A DNA stretch of 64,000 nucleotides from contig JAKFFF010000109.1 of assembly GCA_036677145.1 (NCBI GenBank), positions 11,515-75,514 on the forward strand, given 5' to 3'. The translations under genes were made by a program, and so were the position numbers. The stretch is from CADEED01 sp036677145 (GTDB taxonomy: Bacteria > Pseudomonadota > Gammaproteobacteria > Steroidobacterales > Steroidobacteraceae). Positions 62,959 through 64,000 of the stretch are shown here, piece after piece (positions within the stretch are counted from its first letter, which is position 1; each line of letters begins with the position of its first letter). The notes beneath the pieces were generated by a model. It searched no databases. It was not told the origin of the DNA and saw only the letters and a list, made by a program, of their open reading frames with translations.

Positions 62959-64000
62959 TTAGGCTGTGGCCATCCGCATCGCCTCGTCCACGTCGACGGA
63001 CACGAGACGCGAGCAGCCTGGCTCGGTCATGGTGACGCCGATCAATTGCGAGGCGAGCTCCATGGTGGCCTTGTTGTGCGTGATGAAGATGAACTGCACG
63101 CGCTCGGACATCAGCTTGACGATGTCGCAGAAGCGGCCGACGTTGTGTTCGTCGAGCGGCGCGTCCACTTCGTCGAGGATGCAGAACGGCGCGGGATTCA
63201 GATCGAAGATCGAAAACACGAGCGCGACCGCCGTAAGCGCCTTTTCGCCGCCTGACAACTGATGAATGCTCGAGTTGCGCTTGCCGGGCGGACGCGCCAT
63301 GACGGCCACGCCGGCCGCCAGCGGATCGTCGCCGACCAGTTCGAGGTACGCGTGCCCGCCGCCGAACAGTTTCGGGAATTTGTCCTGCAGGCCGTTGTTG
63401 ATGCGGGTGAACGTGTCCTCGAATCGGGTGCGTGTTTCCTTGTCGATCTTGTGCATCGCCTCTTCGAGCGTGGTGAGCGCCGCCGTGACGTCCGCGAACT
63501 GGCGGTCGAGGTATTCCTTGCGCTCGCTCGATTCCTTGAGCTCGTCGATGGCCGCGAGATTCACCTGTCCGAGTTTTTCGAGATCCGCGCGCGTGCCGTT
63601 CAGCGATTCTTCCCAGGTCGACACCACGGCGTCGGCCGCGAGACCCGCGAGGATGTCCGGCAGCTCGAAGCGGGTCGCCGCGAACTGCTCGATCAATCCT
63701 TCGCGCCGCACGCGCGACTCCTGTGCAACGAGCCGCGCCTGTTCCACCCCGGCGCGCGCATTGTTGACGCGTGTCTCGGCATCGAGGCGTTTCTCATCGA
63801 GTGCGCGCAGCGCGCCGTCCGCTTCTTCGAGCGCACGGCGTTCGGTGGCGAGCTCCGTCTCGATTTCCAGGCGGCGGGCGAGGAAATCCTTGAGCTTGCC
63901 TTCGAGCTCGACGATCGGCAGGTCGCCATCGGCGAGCGCCGATTCGAGCTCGGTCGCACGTGAATGTGTCTGCGTCTTCTGATCGGCCATCCGCTTCAGG
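62959..64000 (-). CDS. smc: Chromosome partition protein SMC, C-terminal part (cut by window edge)
   Basis: About 347 C-terminal codons are present; the frame is open to position 64000. Visible are the end of the coiled coil, the ABC signature SGGEKALTAVALVFSIF and Walker B in PAPFCILDEVDAPLDEHN. The switch region with ITHNKATMELASQLIGVTMT follows. It is the ATPase partner of the ScpA and ScpB proteins encoded about 8 kb away. It lies 11 bases before zipA. Confidence 0.95.
   Translation of the reverse strand, partial: LKRMADQKTQTHSRATELESALADGDLPIVELEGKLKDFLARRLEIETELATERRALEEADGALRALDEKRLDAETRVNNARAGVEQARLVAQESRVRREGLIEQFAATRFELPDILAGLAADAVVSTWEESLNGTRADLEKLGQVNLAAIDELKESSERKEYLDRQFADVTAALTTLEEAMHKIDKETRTRFEDTFTRINNGLQDKFPKLFGGGHAYLELVGDDPLAAGVAVMARPPGKRNSSIHQLSGGEKALTAVALVFSIFDLNPAPFCILDEVDAPLDEHNVGRFCDIVKLMSERVQFIFITHNKATMELASQLIGVTMTEPGCSRLVSVDVDEAMRMATA

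Overview
This is a GC-rich chromosomal segment from a motile Gammaproteobacterium. The gene order (flg-fliC-flaG-fliD-fliS-PilZ-fleQ-fliE), the sigma-54/sigma-28 promoter hierarchy and housekeeping blocks such as gyrA-serC-serA-pheA-hisC-cmk-rpsA-ihfB and smc-zipA-ligA point to the Xanthomonadales/Nevskiales/Steroidobacter neighbourhood. The assignment is by gene content only; there is no rRNA or tRNA in the window.

About 1-33150 is one flagellar supercluster, almost all on the minus strand. Read in the direction of transcription it runs: rod, hook and ring genes flgBCDEFGHIJ; hook-filament junction flgKL; flagellin fliC; flaG-fliD-fliS-fliT-like and an atypical PilZ gene; two sigma-54 activators (FleQ-like and FlrC-like, both without a receiver domain); basal body, switch and export ATPase genes fliEFGHIJK; then fliLMNOPQR-flhB-flhA, with flhA cut by the left edge. 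On the plus strand beside flgB lie flgA, flgM and flgN. Near-consensus sigma-54 sites precede fliL, flrC, flgB and flgA. Sigma-28 sites precede fliC, flgK and flgM. This gives a class II to class III cascade closed by the anti-sigma factor FlgM.

33150-35465 is a small accessory stretch: a long palindrome, an unrecognised protein overlapping an unrecognised lipoprotein, and a convergent YebE-like (DUF533) gene. 35621-49874 (minus) is metabolic and informational: galU, comEA-like, lapB, aroA, ihfB, rpsA, cmk, hisC, pheA, serA, serC, gyrA. aroA sits out of its usual place, between ihfB and lapB where lapA is expected. It has a divergent active-site loop and starts inside one arm of a 30-bp inverted repeat. 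49990-53493 (plus) is a tight ubiG-gph-rmuC-SDR run. 53512-58191 (minus) holds an RsuA/RluB-family gene, scpB, scpA, trpS and a YciO/Sua5-family gene. 58249-60006 (plus) holds yciB, a BolA-family gene and a parvulin lipoprotein. 60039-64000 (minus) holds ligA, zipA and the 3' part of smc.

The main structure not explained by genes is a set of intergenic inverted repeats. Five (near 13960, 20757, 33172, 45991 and 57468) are capped by GGTGCCGGG. A different pair, beginning GGGGAC, brackets the aroA start. A second hidden signal is a homologous leader, with paired 12-bp repeats about 30 bp apart, upstream of both serA and serC.
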